Source: an uncultured Clostridia bacterium
GTDB lineage: Bacteria; Bacillota; Clostridia; UBA1381
Length of the DNA stretch: 6,711 bases
Direction of reading: 5' to 3'
Assembly (NCBI GenBank): GCA_934487205.1
Contig: CAKSRS010000083.1
Coordinates: 1-6,711 of the forward strand
A model generated the notes under the pieces. The model ran no database searches and was not told the origin of the DNA. It was given only the letters and a program-made list of their open reading frames with translations. Both the position numbers and the translations under genes were made by a program. This document shows, piece by piece, positions 5,887-6,711 of the stretch (the first letter of the stretch is position 1; each line of letters starts with the position of its first letter).

Positions 5887-5932
5887 TTATCTGTGTAATC
5901 TGTGTTCGAATTTCGAGTTCAAATAAAATAGT

Positions 5933-6711
5933 ATGAGAATTTTAGTAACTGGTGCCAAGGGCTTCGTCGGCAAGAACCTTTGCGCCCAACTCAATAACAT
6001 CAAAGACGGCAAGGCCCGTTGCTACGGCGACCTGAAGATCGAGGAAGTCTTCGAGTACGACCTCGACTCCACCCCCGACCAACTCGACGCTTGGTGCAAG
6101 GAGTGCGACTTCGTTTTCAACCTTGCTGGCGTCAACCGACCCAAGGACAATGACGAGTTCATGAAGGGTAACTTCGGCTTCGCCTCCACCTTGCTCGACA
6201 CGCTGAAGGCTCATAAGAACACTTGCCCCGTGATGCTTTCCAGCTCCCAACAAGCTTCCTTGGCGGGCCGTTTCGGCAACAGCGAGTACGGTCGCAGCAA
6301 GAAGGCTGGCGAGGACCTGTTCTTGGAGTATGGTAAGGAGACGGGATCCAAAGTCTTGGTCTATCGTTTCCCCAACCTTTATGGCAAATGGTGCCGTCCC
6401 AATTATAATAGTGCCGTAGCCACCTTCTGCAACAACATCGCCAACGACCTCCCCATCACGGTCAACGACCCGTCAGTAGAACTCGAACTGCTCTACATCG
6501 ACGACCTTGTGGAAGAGATGATCCACGCCTTGAAGGGCGAGGAGCACCATTGTGAGTTTGAAGGACTTGAAGTACTTCCTTCAGCAGAAGGCAAGTACTG
6601 CTATTGCCCTATCACTCACAAAGCTACGCTTGGTGAAATCGTGGCCCTGCTCCATCAGTTTGCCGATATGCCCAAGACCTTGATGATTCCCGAGATCCCC
6701 GCCGACTCCTT
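5933..6711 (+). CDS. fnlB: UDP-2-acetamido-2,6-dideoxy-hexulose 4-reductase (FnlB/CapF/WbjC type), 3'-partial
   Basis: The frame opens at ATG 5933 (MRILVTGAKGFVGKNLC) and stays open to the window end, giving 259 full codons. The NADPH motif GAKGFVG is at 7-13, NLAGVNRP at 63-70, the catalytic Ser region SSSQQAS at 103-109, and the catalytic pair Tyr119/Lys123 in EYGRSKKAGE. YRFPNLYGKWCRPNYNS (144-160) is a hallmark of CapF/WbjC/FnlB reductases, as is YIDDLVEEM near 188-196. The family is about 370 residues with a C-terminal cupin domain, which must lie beyond the window. Known homologues reduce the 4-keto intermediate made by FnlA-type enzymes, and the cupin part in CapF performs the preceding epimerisation. 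The product would be UDP-L-PneNAc, a precursor of UDP-L-FucNAc after a FnlC step. It is separated from fnlA by the repeat spacer, unusual for this gene pair. Codons are rich in C at the third position, like fnlA. Confidence 0.93.
   Translation, partial: MRILVTGAKGFVGKNLCAQLNNIKDGKARCYGDLKIEEVFEYDLDSTPDQLDAWCKECDFVFNLAGVNRPKDNDEFMKGNFGFASTLLDTLKAHKNTCPVMLSSSQQASLAGRFGNSEYGRSKKAGEDLFLEYGKETGSKVLVYRFPNLYGKWCRPNYNSAVATFCNNIANDLPITVNDPSVELELLYIDDLVEEMIHALKGEEHHCEFEGLEVLPSAEGKYCYCPITHKATLGEIVALLHQFADMPKTLMIPEIPADS

Larger units (their letters stand above)
5614..5932. repeat. Nested direct and inverted repeats filling the fnlA-fnlB spacer
   Basis: The 319-nt spacer is almost wholly repetitive. Two main copies lie at 5644-5766 and 5776-5886. 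Their right parts (5710-5766 and 5830-5886) match over 57 nt with two differences; the left parts share a 21-nt start and then differ by an indel of about 12 nt. A partial start of the unit sits at 5614-5644, and a 24-nt word starting CGAATAAATAAGTA occurs at 5621-5644 and 5669-5692 with one change. Each copy is also internally inverted: GAACACGAAT and ACACGAAT on the left (5778-5787, 5789-5796 in copy two) pair with ATTCGTGT and ATTCGTGTTC on the right (5845-5852, 5863-5872). A second inverted set uses CAGAT words (5813-5832 against 5889-5908, 16 of 20 matching). The transcript could form large cruciform-like stems. Similar words are, from memory, dispersed in Bacteroidales intergenic DNA, suggesting a REP-like mobile palindrome. 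Confidence 0.85.

Noticed and set aside
5614..5932. CRISPR array
   Set aside because: The repeats are palindromic words at irregular spacing with no unique spacers of constant length and no cas genes nearby.
5942..6253. A 103-codon minus-strand frame opposite fnlB
   Set aside because: It lies entirely within the clear reductase coding frame and is a composition shadow.

Overview
The window looks like part of a surface-polysaccharide (capsule or O-antigen type) locus from a Bacteroidota genome, most likely a Bacteroidales member such as Bacteroides, Phocaeicola or Prevotella. The basis is the gene content, the A/T-rich leaders without a clear Shine-Dalgarno before most starts, the style of the small hypothetical proteins, and a repeat-rich spacer built from CACGAAT and CAGAT words. 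I cannot fix the species. All supportable genes are on the + strand, and I see no rRNA, tRNA or CRISPR array.

Left part (1-1881) holds small genes I do not recognise. Two encode charged coiled-coil proteins (1-327, possibly cut by the window edge, and 1441-1881). Between them lies a pair of small genes: one broken or recoded by a +1 frameshift at a CCC-TGA junction (450-900), the other 5 nt downstream (906-1283). The spacer 1284-1440 carries short palindromes and three GATTAA words spaced about one helical turn apart.

Middle part (1907-4567) begins with a compact UDP-glucose/GDP-mannose dehydrogenase family protein (1907-2662) that has the NAD and catalytic-Cys motifs but no C-terminal third domain. 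A 714-nt A/T-rich stretch without a gene follows, then an intact YdjC/ChbG-type carbohydrate deacetylase (3377-4234). Behind it is a graveyard: a 22-codon ORF overlapping the deacetylase stop (4231-4299), then the decayed 3' end of what looks like a UDP-glucuronate 4-epimerase (4412-4567). That remnant has an internal stop, and its terminal codons overlap the next gene's start.

Right part (4564-6711) has two genes of the UDP-L-FucNAc / UDP-L-PneNAc pathway. The first is a complete FnlA/CapE/WbjB-type UDP-GlcNAc 4,6-dehydratase/epimerase with Met in place of the catalytic Tyr. The second is the 5' 779 nt of a FnlB/CapF/WbjC-type reductase, cut by the window end. A 319-nt spacer between them is made of two diverged ~110-125-nt copies of a nested inverted-repeat element plus partial copies.

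Working model: FnlA and FnlB make a 2-acetamido-2,6-dideoxy-L-sugar nucleotide from UDP-GlcNAc (a FnlC-type 2-epimerase would be expected beyond the right edge). The dehydrogenase plus the lost epimerase suggest an ancestral branch for uronic acids (UDP-GlcA to UDP-GalA). The deacetylase may trim N-acetyl groups on a glycan or intermediate. The A/T-rich centre, truncated genes and repeats suggest a locus assembled by cassette exchange. I found no clear evidence of a wholly new system. The most unusual items are the repeat-filled fnlA-fnlB spacer, the CCC-TGA frameshift gene and the epimerase relic joined to fnlA.
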